The position numbers and the translations under genes are program-made. Positions 54,701-55,154 of a stretch of DNA of 55,154 bases are shown here, one piece after another (the first letter of the stretch is position 1; each line of letters begins with the position of its first letter). Source of the DNA: a virus; IMG/VR virus record IMGVR_UViG_3300044714_000251, positions 1-55,154 of that record; one strand, given 5' to 3'. The notes under the pieces are model-generated. The model saw only the letters and a program-made list of their open reading frames with translations, was not told where the DNA came from and searched no databases.

Positions 54701-55154
54701 GCATCGTAGAGATACGAAGTCGATTCGATAGCAGCAAGATTCTCTGGTCCGGAGAGGCGGCGTCGGTAAAGGACGGCTTGCTAAAGGCCGTGGCCGCGCG
54801 CGCCAACCTCGCGGACGCCAACCTCGCGGGTGCCGACCTCGCGGGTGCCGACCTCGCGGACGCCAACCTCGCGGACGCCAACCTCGCGGGTGCCAGCCTC
54901 GCGGGTGCCTACCTCGCGGACGCCAACCTCGCGGGTGCCGACCTCGCGGGTGCCAGCCTCGCGGACGCCAACCTCGCGGGTGCCAGCCTCGCGGGTGCCG
55001 ACCTCGCGGGCGCCGACCTCGCGGGCGCCGACCTCGCGGGTGCCGACCTCGCGGGTGCCAGCCTCGCGGACGCCAACCTCGCGGGTGCCAGCCTCGCGGG
55101 TGCCTACCTCGCGGGCGCCGACCTCGCGGGTGCCTACCTCGCGCGCGCCTACCT
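54697..55154 (+). CDS. Pentapeptide-repeat protein, 5' part (open at window end)
   Basis: GTG start in a GTGA overlap. SIVEIRSRFDSSKILWSGEAASVKDGLLKAVAARANL is the usual N-terminal cap, then at least 23 pentapeptides. From 54772 it matches base 1 onward, then diverges in unit order. It is the same gene as the fragment at the window start. Confidence 0.85.
   Translation, partial: MSIVEIRSRFDSSKILWSGEAASVKDGLLKAVAARANLADANLAGADLAGADLADANLADANLAGASLAGAYLADANLAGADLAGASLADANLAGASLAGADLAGADLAGADLAGADLAGASLADANLAGASLAGAYLAGADLAGAYLARAY
54802..55154 (+). repeat. 15-bp tandem repeat, 23 or more units
   Basis: Same units as 31-300 but a different number and order. Both copies contain the rare AYLAR-AYLA pair near their end, so they look like two length variants of one array. 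Confidence 0.95.

Overview
This 55-kb window looks like one complete, GC-rich, probably circular mobile genome whose ends lie inside a single gene. The last 383 bases restart the sequence seen at base 1 (54772 onward matches 1 onward through the first repeat units). Both ends sit in the 15-bp units of a pentapeptide-repeat gene, so the true circle is near 54.8 kb with an unresolved repeat count. GTG and TTG starts, ATGA/GTGA/TTGA overlaps and leaderless genes are frequent. The host is unknown. Lipoproteins with Asp/Ala/Pro-rich linkers and Cys-rich C-termini resemble Myxococcota proteins, but that is a weak inference. I found no tRNA, rRNA or CRISPR array.

Layout. 1-8333: pentapeptide gene, a small HTH protein, cell-wall enzymes (two lysozyme/transglycosylase-like proteins and a DUF1906 glycosidase-like protein), a papain-like peptidase, lipoproteins and many one-TM proteins. 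8336-10274 (minus): six-gene operon of small accessory proteins. 10275-10625: AT-rich, iteron-bearing origin candidate. 10626-13019 (minus): primase-polymerase/VapE-type helicase. 13377-20589: Cas4-like nuclease, Sak4-like ATPase, DUF669/SSB-like protein, DEAD/H helicase and zinc-ribbon proteins. 20586-28738: RadC-like protein, then large hydrophobic or beta-rich proteins and a transglutaminase-fold protein. 28752-29994: IS200/IS605-type element with tnpB. 29991-44712: candidate virion module, with an Arg-rich membrane protein, three adjacent beta-rich proteins as coat candidates, twin tagged membrane proteins, two spike proteins, a 901-aa SGNH-hydrolase lipoprotein, and another run of one-TM proteins. 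44717-46795: small genes and a tyrosine integrase. 46796-54700: early-type region of small genes with repeated promoters and leaders.

I recognise no terminase, portal, tape-measure, tail-tube or sheath protein. Only three P-loop proteins are apparent (Sak4-like, DEAD/H helicase, VapE-like), so no packaging ATPase is obvious. Together with about a dozen small Arg/Lys-Asn-Pro one-TM proteins, lipoproteins, spikes and lysins, this fits a temperate virus with a membrane-containing, possibly tailless virion better than a tailed phage. That is inference; an unusual tailed phage with unrecognisable head genes is the main alternative.

Two protein signals run through the putative virion genes: an Arg/Lys-rich NP motif just before a single TM helix, and a short G-[LFV]-G-[QAS]-x-P motif. 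Three DNA signals run through the regulatory regions: a 20-bp TGATTY-N5-GTATTGCAA element, a TGTATTACRRGTGAGAC element, and a TGCGCGCG leader repeated before small genes. These are the most promising leads to an undescribed system.
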